DNA of 64,000 bases, taken from positions 248,001 through 312,000 of the forward strand of contig NZ_CP011454.1 in NCBI RefSeq assembly GCF_000695095.2, written 5' to 3'. The translations under genes were made by a program, and so were the position numbers. The notes under the pieces were generated by a model, which made no database searches, was not told the DNA's origin, and saw only the letters and a list, made by a program, of their open reading frames with translations. This document shows positions 26,563-33,734 of this stretch, in pieces. The stretch comes from Gemmatimonas phototrophica (GTDB taxonomy: Bacteria; Gemmatimonadota; Gemmatimonadetes; Gemmatimonadales; Gemmatimonadaceae). The stretch's first letter is position 1; every line of letters begins with the position of its first letter.

Positions 26563-27129
26563 ATGCCCATCACCCGTCGTCACGTCGCCGCCCTCGCACT
26601 TGGCGCCCTGGTCCTCACTCTTCCGGCCACGCCTGTGTTGGCGCAGGGCCCCGGCAAGGTGGTTTCCATCAATCCCTTCCTGCCACTCGCCGGGTTTTTC
26701 CAGGGCGAGTTCGAGGGGCGGATCAAGGACAACCTCGCCGTGGCGGTGAGTGCTTCGCACATCCAGTTCGACGACATCTACACCAACGCCGACGTGAAGC
26801 TGCGCCTGTACCCGCAGGAGCGCGGTCTGCAGGGCTTCGCCATTGCCACCGGGTTGGGATACGGGCGCATTCGCAACGAGAACATCGACGAATTTTGCAC
26901 GGGGATTCCCAACGTGGATTGTGCGGCGCAGACAAAATCCACCAGCGGCGCCACCTTCTCCGTGGAAATGCACTACCAGTGGCTGCTCGGCAAATCGCGC
27001 AACACCGCGGTCACGCTCGGCGGCGGCGCGAAGCGCTACTACATCGGCGAAGAGACGAAGAACGGGTTTGACAACTTCCAGGAGTATCTGCCCACGTTGC
27101 GCCTTACCGTGGGCTACGCGTTCCGCTAA
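26563..27129 (+). CDS. Secreted beta-barrel protein, tandem paralogue 3
   Basis: 188 residues from ATG 26563. Signal peptide ends LAQ. Very close to paralogue 1: VSINPFLPLAGFFQGEFEG, DVKLRLYPQERGLQGFAIA, SGATFSVEMHYQWLLGKSR, GGGAKRYYIGE, LRLTVGYAFR. Differs mainly in the central extracellular loop (DEFCTGIPNVDCAAQ, two Cys). Overlaps the convergent HAD gene by 4 bp. Confidence 0.7.
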   Translation: MPITRRHVAALALGALVLTLPATPVLAQGPGKVVSINPFLPLAGFFQGEFEGRIKDNLAVAVSASHIQFDDIYTNADVKLRLYPQERGLQGFAIATGLGYGRIRNENIDEFCTGIPNVDCAAQTKSTSGATFSVEMHYQWLLGKSRNTAVTLGGGAKRYYIGEETKNGFDNFQEYLPTLRLTVGYAFR

Positions 27130-27812
27130 CGGATGAACGCCAGCAGTTCACGCAGGTTGAACACGGTGTGCACCGCCCCGGCGGCCATGAGCCGCTCGGG
27201 CGACACCAGTTCGGCGTAGCCAATTACCGTCATCCCGGCGGTGCTGGCGCCAAAAACGCCGAGCGGACTGTCTTCCACCACAATGGTGCGCGACGGGGCA
27301 AAGCCCAGTTGCTGGGCGGCGTGCAGAAACAGATCGGGGGCCGGCTTGGGGCGGGCCACGTCTACGGCCGAAAACCGTCGCCCTTCGAAGCGGGACAGCA
27401 GCCCGGTGGCGCCCAGCGTCGTTTCCATCTTTTCGTGTTCGCCGTTCGAAGCAACGCCGTATCCCACATCGGCCGCATCGAGCGCATCGAGCACCTCAAC
27501 AATGCCATCAACGGCGACGACTTCGCTGGCCAGCGCCACCTTCACCTGCGCATAAAAATCGGTGAGCAGGGAATCGGGTGGTGTGTGCCCCAACTGCTCG
27601 GTGACAATCTCCAGGCAGCGCGCCATGGAATTGCCCAGATACGTCGCAAGCGACTGCTCCGTGGTGGTGGGGAGCCCAATGTTGGTCAGCAGCCCGGCCC
27701 ACACGCGACTGGTAATGCGTTCGCTGTCCACCAGCACCCCGTCGCAATCGAACAGGATGCCATCGTAGCGGGCGCCGTTGAACACGACCCCCGTCTCCGG
27801 CGTGCCGCTCAC
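27126..27812 (-). CDS. HAD-superfamily hydrolase, beta-phosphoglucomutase/phosphoglycolate phosphatase type
   Basis: 228 residues. Motif I GILFDCDGVLVDSE (nucleophile Asp at the first D), motif II YGVASNGEHEK, motif III ARPKPAPDLF and motif IV VVEDSPLGVFGA are all intact; the helical cap follows motif I, so subclass IA. Acts on small phosphorylated metabolites; substrate unknown. The ATG overlaps the argH stop by 4 bp, so it is probably co-transcribed with argH. Confidence 0.85.
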   Translation of the reverse strand: MSGTPETGVVFNGARYDGILFDCDGVLVDSERITSRVWAGLLTNIGLPTTTEQSLATYLGNSMARCLEIVTEQLGHTPPDSLLTDFYAQVKVALASEVVAVDGIVEVLDALDAADVGYGVASNGEHEKMETTLGATGLLSRFEGRRFSAVDVARPKPAPDLFLHAAQQLGFAPSRTIVVEDSPLGVFGASTAGMTVIGYAELVSPERLMAAGAVHTVFNLRELLAFIR

Positions 27813-29206
27813 AGTGCGTGGGCAGCCAGCGCCGCGTGCGCCTGCGCAATCTGCACCCGCACGGCTTCGGGGCCGGTGCCGCCGGCAATGTTGCGTGCGG
27901 CCAGCGATGCTTCGGCGCCCAACGCATCACGCGCATCATCGCCAAAGAGTGCGTGCGCCGTGCTGAACGCGGCGGCAGGCAGTTCGGTCATCTCAATGCC
28001 GGCTTCTTCGGCTTGACGCACCAGTGAGCCCACGGCGCCGTGCGCTTCGCGGAAGGTGGCACCCTTCTTTACCAGATAGTCCGCCAGATCGGTGGCCATC
28101 ATGGCGCTCGATACCGCGCCACGCATGCGCTCGCGATTGAAGCGCAATTCTCCAATGGCGCCGGCCATGGAAGGCAACACCAAGTGCAGCAGATCCACCG
28201 CGTTGAACATGGCGCGCTTGTCGTCTTGCAAGTCCTTGCTGTAGCCGCTGGGCAGCCCCTTGATGGTGCCGAGCAATGATACGAGGTCGCCCAACACCCG
28301 GGCACCGCCGCCACGCGCGAGCTCAAAGACATCGGGATTGCGCTTCTGCGGCATCATGCTGCTGCCGGTGCTGAAGCCATCGCCAAACTTGATGAAGCCA
28401 AACTCGCTCGAGCCGTAAATGATCATGTCTTCGGCAATGCGCGAGCAGTGCACGGCCACCATGGTGCACACGAACATCGTTTCCGCGACAAAGTCACGAT
28501 CGCCGGTGGCGTCGATGCTGTTGGGGGAGATGGCCAGAAAGTCGAGTTCGTCGCGCAGCACATCGCGTGGCACCGGGAACGCCGAACCGGCAATGGCGCC
28601 GGAGCCGAGTGGCAAGGTGGAAGTGCCACGTAGTGCATTGGCCAGGCGGGCGCGATCGCGCTCGAGGGGCCAGAAGTGCGCCAGCAGCCAGTGGGCGCCG
28701 CTGACGGGCTGGGCCCGCTGCAGGTGCGTGTACGCCGGCAAAATGGCGTCGGCAATCTGTTCGGCCTGCGTGAGCAGCGCCTGCTGCAGCTCACGGATGG
28801 CCACGTCGAGCTTGCGACAGGCGTCCATCGTCCAGAGCCGTGAGGCGGTGGCCACCTGATCGTTGCGCGAGCGGCCGGTGTGCAGCTTGGAGGCCACGGT
28901 TCCGGCCTCCTCGTGCAGCAGCCGGTCGATCATGGTGTGGATGTCCTCGTCGGTGGCGATGGGCTGCGCACCGTCGGCAATGCGCGCCGCTACGCGATCG
29001 AGCCCACTGCGCAACGCGTCCGCTTCGTCCATGGTGAACACGCCGGCCTTGGCCAGCGCGAGCGCCCACGCCCGGGACAGCCGGATGTCGTGCGGCCAGA
29101 GCCGGAAGTCGGTGCCAATGGAGCGGTTGATCGCGTCGAGCAGCGGCGACGGGCCACCGGCAAAGCGGCCCCCCCAGAGTTTATGCGTTGCGGCGTCGTT
29201 GGACAT
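27809..29206 (-). CDS. argH: Argininosuccinate lyase
   Basis: 465 residues, normal length. The superfamily signature GSSMMPQKRNPDVFE is present with its catalytic Ser, and KLWGGRFAGG at the N-terminus, HTGRSRNDQVATASRL and THLQRAQPV are argH-specific. Cleaves argininosuccinate to arginine and fumarate. argG, argF and argJ are not in the window. Confidence 0.96.
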   Translation of the reverse strand: MSNDAATHKLWGGRFAGGPSPLLDAINRSIGTDFRLWPHDIRLSRAWALALAKAGVFTMDEADALRSGLDRVAARIADGAQPIATDEDIHTMIDRLLHEEAGTVASKLHTGRSRNDQVATASRLWTMDACRKLDVAIRELQQALLTQAEQIADAILPAYTHLQRAQPVSGAHWLLAHFWPLERDRARLANALRGTSTLPLGSGAIAGSAFPVPRDVLRDELDFLAISPNSIDATGDRDFVAETMFVCTMVAVHCSRIAEDMIIYGSSEFGFIKFGDGFSTGSSMMPQKRNPDVFELARGGGARVLGDLVSLLGTIKGLPSGYSKDLQDDKRAMFNAVDLLHLVLPSMAGAIGELRFNRERMRGAVSSAMMATDLADYLVKKGATFREAHGAVGSLVRQAEEAGIEMTELPAAAFSTAHALFGDDARDALGAEASLAARNIAGGTGPEAVRVQIAQAHAALAAHAL

Positions 29207-29286
29207 CAGAGCACGAAGATTGATGAGAGCACCGGAAAGCAGCGGTTGCCGGTGCGGGGTTCAAGTTGGGGGGACTTTGACTGACG

Positions 29287-29438
29287 ACTGAAAACTCTAA
29301 CTGAAGACTGAAAACTCCAACTGAAAACTGACAAGTTGCCCGCCCACAGGCGGAAGGGCAGACTTTGCGTACGGGAGAGAAGTTTTCAGTGGTCAGTCTG
29401 AGTTGTCAGTTTTCAGTTCGAGTTTTCAGTTTTCAGTT
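29287..29438. repeat. Inverted clusters of ACTGAAAACT repeats
   Basis: Between argH and argR. The left cluster (29287-29333) holds three ACTGAAAACT/ACTGAAGACT units. The right cluster (29381-29438) holds the reverse complement AGTTTTCAGT several times. TTGTCAGTTTTCAGTT in the right cluster matches the reverse complement of the left end, so the two clusters can pair across about 50-70 bp. Low-complexity, AT-rich relative to its surroundings. Confidence 0.85.
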
Positions 29439-29440
29439 CC

Positions 29441-29908
29441 TTACACCCGTATATACGCCCGGAGCTTCCGCAGCACCCGTTCGGTTCCCTCCGGGCTCCG
29501 GCAGATAATGAGCACCGTATCATCGCCGGCAATGGTGCCGGCCACGTCGGGCCACTCCAGCTGGTCGAGCACCTCGGCGACCGGCTGCGCGCCCGATTTC
29601 ATGGTACGGGCCACGACCAGCGCCTGCACGCCCTCCACCCCGGTGAGCAGTTCCGGCAGCATGCGTTCCAGCCGTGCGAGCGCCACTTCGCCCCCGGCCG
29701 TGGTGTTCTCGGGAAAGGCATATCGTGCCCGCCCCTGGCCACCGGGAATGCGCGCCAGCCGCAGCTCGCGCAGGTCACGGGAGAGGGTGGACTGCGTGAC
29801 GTCCCAGCCGCGTTTGGCCAGCTTCCGGCGCAGCTCTTCCTGGCTGGCCACTGCATGTGCCGACACGATGTCACGAATGACAGCGTGCCGGTCGGATTTA
29901 TCGGACAC
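29441..29908 (-). CDS. argR: Arginine repressor ArgR
   Basis: 155 residues from a GTG at 29908, with GGAG 5 bp upstream. N-terminal winged helix with TQSTLSRDLRELRLAR (SRD recognition motif), C-terminal arginine-binding/oligomerisation domain with TIAGDDTVLIICRS. Represses arginine biosynthesis when arginine is bound. Divergent from argCBD across a region carrying two ARG-box-like palindromes, as expected for an autoregulated local regulator. Confidence 0.93.
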   Translation of the reverse strand: MSDKSDRHAVIRDIVSAHAVASQEELRRKLAKRGWDVTQSTLSRDLRELRLARIPGGQGRARYAFPENTTAGGEVALARLERMLPELLTGVEGVQALVVARTMKSGAQPVAEVLDQLEWPDVAGTIAGDDTVLIICRSPEGTERVLRKLRAYIRV

Positions 29909-29987
29909 GGGTACTCCACGGACAAACGGGAACGTCAGGCGATGTCGCACACCGGACCGGCATAAATACTTCGGAGACGAACGATGA

Positions 29988-30016
29988 TTGACAGCGCGTG
30001 CATGCAAAATTATGCA
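29988..30016 (+). promoter_or_regulatory. argC promoter
   Basis: TTGACA (29988-29993, perfect -35), 17-bp spacer, TATGCA (30011-30016, weak -10). Start of transcription would be near 30023, 45-50 bp before the argC GTG. The -10 and spacer are covered by the first ARG-box palindrome. Confidence 0.55.
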
Positions 30017-30038
30017 TTAATACTGCATAGTATGCCAT
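30000..30038. promoter_or_regulatory. Tandem ARG boxes (ArgR operator)
   Basis: Palindrome 1: ATGCAAAATTATGCAT (30002-30017), arms ATGCA/TGCAT. Palindrome 2: GCATAGTATGC (30025-30035), overlapping ATACTGCATAGTAT (30020-30033). Centres are about 20.5 bp apart, matching the two 18-bp boxes separated by 3 bp bound by one ArgR hexamer. AT-rich island in GC-rich DNA, on top of the argC -10. Confidence 0.7.
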
Positions 30039-30069
30039 CCTGAATCAACCGTCTTCCGTATCGTCGATC

Positions 30070-31089
30070 GTGCCTCAGTCTGCCGTTGCTCCGACCTATC
30101 GCGTGGGTGTCCTTGGCGCGTCCGGCTATTCCGGGCGTGAGCTATGCGCCCTCGTGCTGGGCCACCCGAACCTGACGTTGGCGTTTGCCACGGCCAATTC
30201 GCAGCGCGGCACCACGCTGCGCGTGCGGGCGGGCGGGCGCGTGCACGACGTGCCCATGGTGGCGCCGGAGGAGGCTGACCTGGCCGGTGTGGATCTCGTG
30301 TTTGCGGCGCTGCCGCACGGGGCGAGTGCGGAGTGGATTGGCAAAGTCATCGCGGCCGGCGCCCGCGTGGTGGATCTGTCCAGCGATCTGCGCCCGGGAC
30401 ACGGCGGCGTGACCCACGCGCTCCCCGCGGGCGTGCCGGCCGACGCCCCTTATGGCATGCCAGAGCTGTTCCGCGCCGATATGGCGAACGCGCGCGTAGT
30501 GGCCAACCCCGGGTGCTACGCCACGAGCATTCTGGTGGCGCTCGCCCCGCTCGCGAAGTCCGGACTCATTGCGCCGGGTGCCACGGTCAACATCTCGTCG
30601 GCCAGTGGTGTGAGTGGAGCCGGGGCCAGCCCCAAGCTCGAACTGCTCTTCGCCGAAATCACCGAAGACTTCCGCGCCTACGGCGTGGGCAACGCGCATC
30701 GCCATCTGTATGAAATGCGGGCCACGCTGGCACGTCTTGGCGCCGACTGCGACCTGCTGTTCACGCCGCATCTGCTGCCGGTGGACCGCGGTATTCTGAG
30801 CACCATTTCAGTGCCGCTGTCACGCCCGCTCAGCGATGCGCTGGCGCCATACCGCGAGGCCTACGCCAACGAACCGTTTGTGGAGCTCACCACAGGGTTG
30901 CCGGCGCTGGCAGATGTACAGCACCGCAACGTGGTGCGCATTGGCGCCGTCATTCCCACGGGTCTGCGACAGGACACGCTGCTGGTGTTCAGCGCGATCG
31001 ACAACCTCGTAAAGGGTGCGGCGGGGCAGGCGGTGCAGAACGCGAATATCATGCTGGGCCTGGATGAAGGAGCGGGGTTGCAGGCATGA
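30070..31089 (+). CDS. argC: N-acetyl-gamma-glutamyl-phosphate reductase
   Basis: 339 residues, GTG start. VGVLGASGYSGRELCAL is the NADP-binding motif, and VANPGCYATS contains the catalytic cysteine. The His of GNAHRHLYEM is the proton donor region. Third step of arginine/ornithine synthesis. Overlaps argB by 4 bp. Confidence 0.95.
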   Translation: MPQSAVAPTYRVGVLGASGYSGRELCALVLGHPNLTLAFATANSQRGTTLRVRAGGRVHDVPMVAPEEADLAGVDLVFAALPHGASAEWIGKVIAAGARVVDLSSDLRPGHGGVTHALPAGVPADAPYGMPELFRADMANARVVANPGCYATSILVALAPLAKSGLIAPGATVNISSASGVSGAGASPKLELLFAEITEDFRAYGVGNAHRHLYEMRATLARLGADCDLLFTPHLLPVDRGILSTISVPLSRPLSDALAPYREAYANEPFVELTTGLPALADVQHRNVVRIGAVIPTGLRQDTLLVFSAIDNLVKGAAGQAVQNANIMLGLDEGAGLQA

Positions 31090-31841
31090 TTTGCATCAAG
31101 CTCGGTGGCCGCACCCAAAACGATCCACTGCTCCCCGCTGCCATTGCTGCCTTGTGGCAGTCAACGGGCGGCCAAGTGGTCGTCGTGCACGGCGGTGGCG
31201 ATCAGATCAGCGCGCTGCAGCGGCTGCGCGGGGAAGAGCCGGTATTCATTGGCGGACGGCGTGTCACCACGGATACGGCGCTGGAACTCGTTCGCATGGT
31301 GCTGAGCGGCCTGGCCAACAAGCAGATGGTGAGTGCGTTGGTCGCGGCGGGAGCGCCGGCGGTGGGGATCAGCGGCGAAGACGCGGCGCTGCTGCGCGCG
31401 ACCCCTATAGATGTGGCCCAGTTCGGGCACTCCGGCACGCCCTCGGTGGTGAACCCCGGCGTGGTGACGGCGCTGCTCGCCGCCGGGTATCTGCCGGTCA
31501 TTTCGCCGGTGGCGGCGCGCGAGCATGAGGGTGAATCGGGCGCGTACAACGTGAACGGCGATGATGCCGCCGCGGCGATTGCGGCAGCGTTGGGGGCCAC
31601 GGAGCTGTTCCTCATGGCCGATGTGCCGGGCGTGCTCGATGGCAACAAGCAACAGCTGGCGCAGCTCACGCTCGATGAAACGCGGGCGTTGGTGGCAAGT
31701 GGTGTTGCGGGCGGCGGGATGGCCGCCAAGCTGGACGCCTGCGCGACGGCGCTGGCGGGTGGTGTTTCACGGGTGCGCATCGGCGATCTCGCCGCGCTCA
31801 CCGTTCCCCAAGCGGGAACTGCGATCGTCGCGCGCGCCTAA
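31086..31841 (+). CDS. argB: Acetylglutamate kinase
   Basis: 251 residues of the amino-acid-kinase family. KLGGRTQ at the N-terminus, VVVHGGGDQIS as the glycine-rich phosphate loop, and YNVNGDDAAAAIAAAL for the nucleotide/substrate site. Phosphorylates N-acetylglutamate. The protein is short, lacking the N-terminal helix that makes arginine-inhibited NAGKs hexameric, so feedback inhibition may be weak; control would then rest on ArgR. Confidence 0.92.
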   Translation: MICIKLGGRTQNDPLLPAAIAALWQSTGGQVVVVHGGGDQISALQRLRGEEPVFIGGRRVTTDTALELVRMVLSGLANKQMVSALVAAGAPAVGISGEDAALLRATPIDVAQFGHSGTPSVVNPGVVTALLAAGYLPVISPVAAREHEGESGAYNVNGDDAAAAIAAALGATELFLMADVPGVLDGNKQQLAQLTLDETRALVASGVAGGGMAAKLDACATALAGGVSRVRIGDLAALTVPQAGTAIVARA

Positions 31842-31882
31842 CGACGTCTCCTTTTTCGTCTCATTTCTTTCCGGTAGCTGCC

Positions 31883-33109
31883 ATGACGTCAACGATGATC
31901 CCGCCCGTGTCCCCATCGGCCGCCGCGCCGACGGCGACTCCCGCTCCGTTGCCCGCCATTCTGGGCACGTACAAGCGACAGGCGCCGCTCTTCGTGCGCG
32001 GCGATGGCGTGTACATGATTGACGAGACCGGCAAGCGCTATCTCGACTTTGTGGCCGGGATTGCCGTGACGTCGCTGGGGCACAACGACGCCGGTGTGAA
32101 CAACGCGCTGCAGGAGTCCATTGCCTCGGGGCTCATTCACACCTCCAACCTGTACCGCACGGCACCGGGTGAGGCGCTCGCGCAGTGGCTCGTGGATCAC
32201 TCGTTCGCGAGCAGTGTCTTCTTTTCCAACTCGGGCGCCGAAGCCAACGAAGGCGCCTTCAAGTTTGCGCGGCGGTGGGCCAGAAGCACGCCGCACGTGG
32301 CCAAGCACGAAATCATTGCGGTGCGTGGCTCCTTCCACGGTCGGCTGCCGGGCACGCTCGCGGCCACCGATCGCCCGGCATACCGGTTGCCGTTCCGCCC
32401 GCTCATGGGTGGCGTGAGCATCGTGGAGCGCGACCTCGACGAGCTGCGCACGGTGCTCGATACACAAACCGTCGCGGCGGTCATTGTGGAACCCATTCAG
32501 GGCGAAGGCGGGGTGCGGGTCGTGGATCCGGAGTTCCTGCGGGGACTGCGGGCACTCACCGCAGAGCGCGACGTCCTGCTCATTCTCGACGAAATCCAGT
32601 GCGGGCTGGGACGCACGGGGAGCTTCTTTGCTTACGAGCAGCTGGGCATTGAGCCGGACATGCTCACCATTGCCAAGCCGCTCGCGAACGGCCTCCCCAT
32701 TGGCGCCATTCTGGTGAACGAAAAAGTCGCGCGCACCATGCAGCCGGGCGATCATGGCACCACGTTCGGCGGTGGCCCGCTGCTGGCGCATGTGGCGCAC
32801 CACGTCGTACAGCGTCTGTCCGACCCGGCGCTGCTGCAGCATGTCCGCGAAGTGGGCGCCTGGTTCGGTGAACAGCTGCAGGGGATTGCCGACCGCACCG
32901 GTTCCGTGCGCGCCATTCGCGGCAAGGGCCTCATGTGGGGCATGGACGTGCATGAGCCGGCCGCGGCCATCATTGGACGCGCCTTCGACCGCGGCCTGCT
33001 CATGGTGAGCGCCGGCGAACACACGCTGCGCTTCTTGCCGCCGCTGGTCATTTCGCAGGCCGAGTTGGCGAGCGGACTGGAGATTCTCGAAGCGGCAATG
33101 AAGGGCTGA
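31883..33109 (+). CDS. argD: Acetylornithine/succinyl-diaminopimelate-type aminotransferase
   Basis: 408 residues, class III PLP transaminase. FSNSGAEANEGAFKFAR binds phosphate of PLP, LILDEIQCGLGRTGSFFAYE holds the PLP Asp, and TIAKPLANGLPIGA the Schiff-base lysine. Fourth step of the pathway, converting N-acetylglutamate semialdehyde to N-acetylornithine. Follows argB by 41 bp; last gene of argCBD. Confidence 0.94.
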   Translation: MTSTMIPPVSPSAAAPTATPAPLPAILGTYKRQAPLFVRGDGVYMIDETGKRYLDFVAGIAVTSLGHNDAGVNNALQESIASGLIHTSNLYRTAPGEALAQWLVDHSFASSVFFSNSGAEANEGAFKFARRWARSTPHVAKHEIIAVRGSFHGRLPGTLAATDRPAYRLPFRPLMGGVSIVERDLDELRTVLDTQTVAAVIVEPIQGEGGVRVVDPEFLRGLRALTAERDVLLILDEIQCGLGRTGSFFAYEQLGIEPDMLTIAKPLANGLPIGAILVNEKVARTMQPGDHGTTFGGGPLLAHVAHHVVQRLSDPALLQHVREVGAWFGEQLQGIADRTGSVRAIRGKGLMWGMDVHEPAAAIIGRAFDRGLLMVSAGEHTLRFLPPLVISQAELASGLEILEAAMKG

Positions 33110-33122
33110 AAGCAAAAGCTCT

Positions 33123-33217
33123 CACAGAGGCCTCGGAGGAAACAGAGGCCACAGTGCGAACAACACGAGATCTACGGAGTAGGCTTTGTATCCTCCGTTG
33201 CCTCAGTGACCTCTGTG
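33123..33217. repeat. Inverted repeat CACAGAGG...GAGG
   Basis: CACAGAGGCCTCGGAGG (from 33123, extending to GAGG at 33148) faces CCTCCGTTGCCTCAGTGACC...TCTGTG (33192-33217). Aligned as an inverted repeat, 22 of 26 positions agree. Located just after argD. A related run, GGAGCACACGGAGTACGGAG, is at 53099-53118. Confidence 0.7.
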
Positions 33218-33229
33218 CGATTGCTGTTC

Positions 33230-33580
33230 AAACCACGCCAGCCTGATGCAACGTGAACGTGCGTGCGCCAAACTCGGCGTACGCGCGTTTTGCTTTGCCT
33301 CTAGTGCAAACGCGTGGAATGCACAATATTGACGGCGCCATCACGTGCCTCCGTGATCGGTGCGGGACGCCACGCGGTGTTTGCGTGTGTGCACTCCGCG
33401 ATGTGCACCAGCCCGTGTGTCGTTGTTGTACCGGCGGTGTTGGCCCTGTCCTGGCGCGTCGATCCGGCGACGTGCACGAGGCCGGACGGGCTGGCTGCCG
33501 TTGCGTGGCGGGTTCGCGTGAGCGACTTACTGCAGACGGCAGACCGCAGCAAGCACAGACGGCAGTTGGCAGGAATTCTG
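33230..33580. other. Non-coding tract ahead of a strong terminator, no assigned gene
   Basis: About 350 bp without a convincing gene. It is rich in GTGCAC/GCGTG words and, read on the minus strand, has an imperfect direct repeat of about 50 bp (33485-33425 against 33415-33365, sharing TCGTGCAC / TGGTGCAC-ATCGC and CAACACCGC). It includes the CTGCCGTCTGC family in inverted arrangement at 33531-33566. Because a strong plus-strand terminator closes it, it could be a long 3' UTR of argD or an RNA gene; I cannot match it to a known RNA family. Confidence 0.35.
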
Positions 33581-33617
33581 AAACGGGGGCCACGACCACG
33601 TGGCCCCCGTTTTCATT
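33581..33617 (+). terminator. Strong intrinsic terminator
   Basis: AAACGGGGGCCACG (33581-33594), loop ACCA, CGTGGCCCCCGTTT (33599-33612): 14 perfect pairs, followed by TCATTTT. Lies 470 bp after argD with no gene between. It could also act in the minus direction. Confidence 0.8.
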
Positions 33618-33624
33618 TTCCCTC

Positions 33625-33679
33625 CGCCCTTCCTGCCCCCTGATCTCTGCCCCCTGCCCCCTGCCCCCTGCTTCCTGTT
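33625..33679. repeat. Direct repeat CCCCCTG(C)
   Basis: Four to five tandem units of CTGCCCC / CCCCTGC plus flanking CTTCCTG just upstream of the PafA-type gene. The same pattern occurs inverted at 35945-35990 and again at 53051-53095. Confidence 0.7.
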
Positions 33680-33734
33680 CGTTCGTCACGAGCACGTTAC
33701 CCGCCCCGCCGCACCCTCGCGCTACATTTCCCGC

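Noticed and set aside
29287-29438. CRISPR-like array
   Set aside because: Repeat units are about 10 bp with 3-12 bp between and change orientation half way; there are no spacers and no cas genes.
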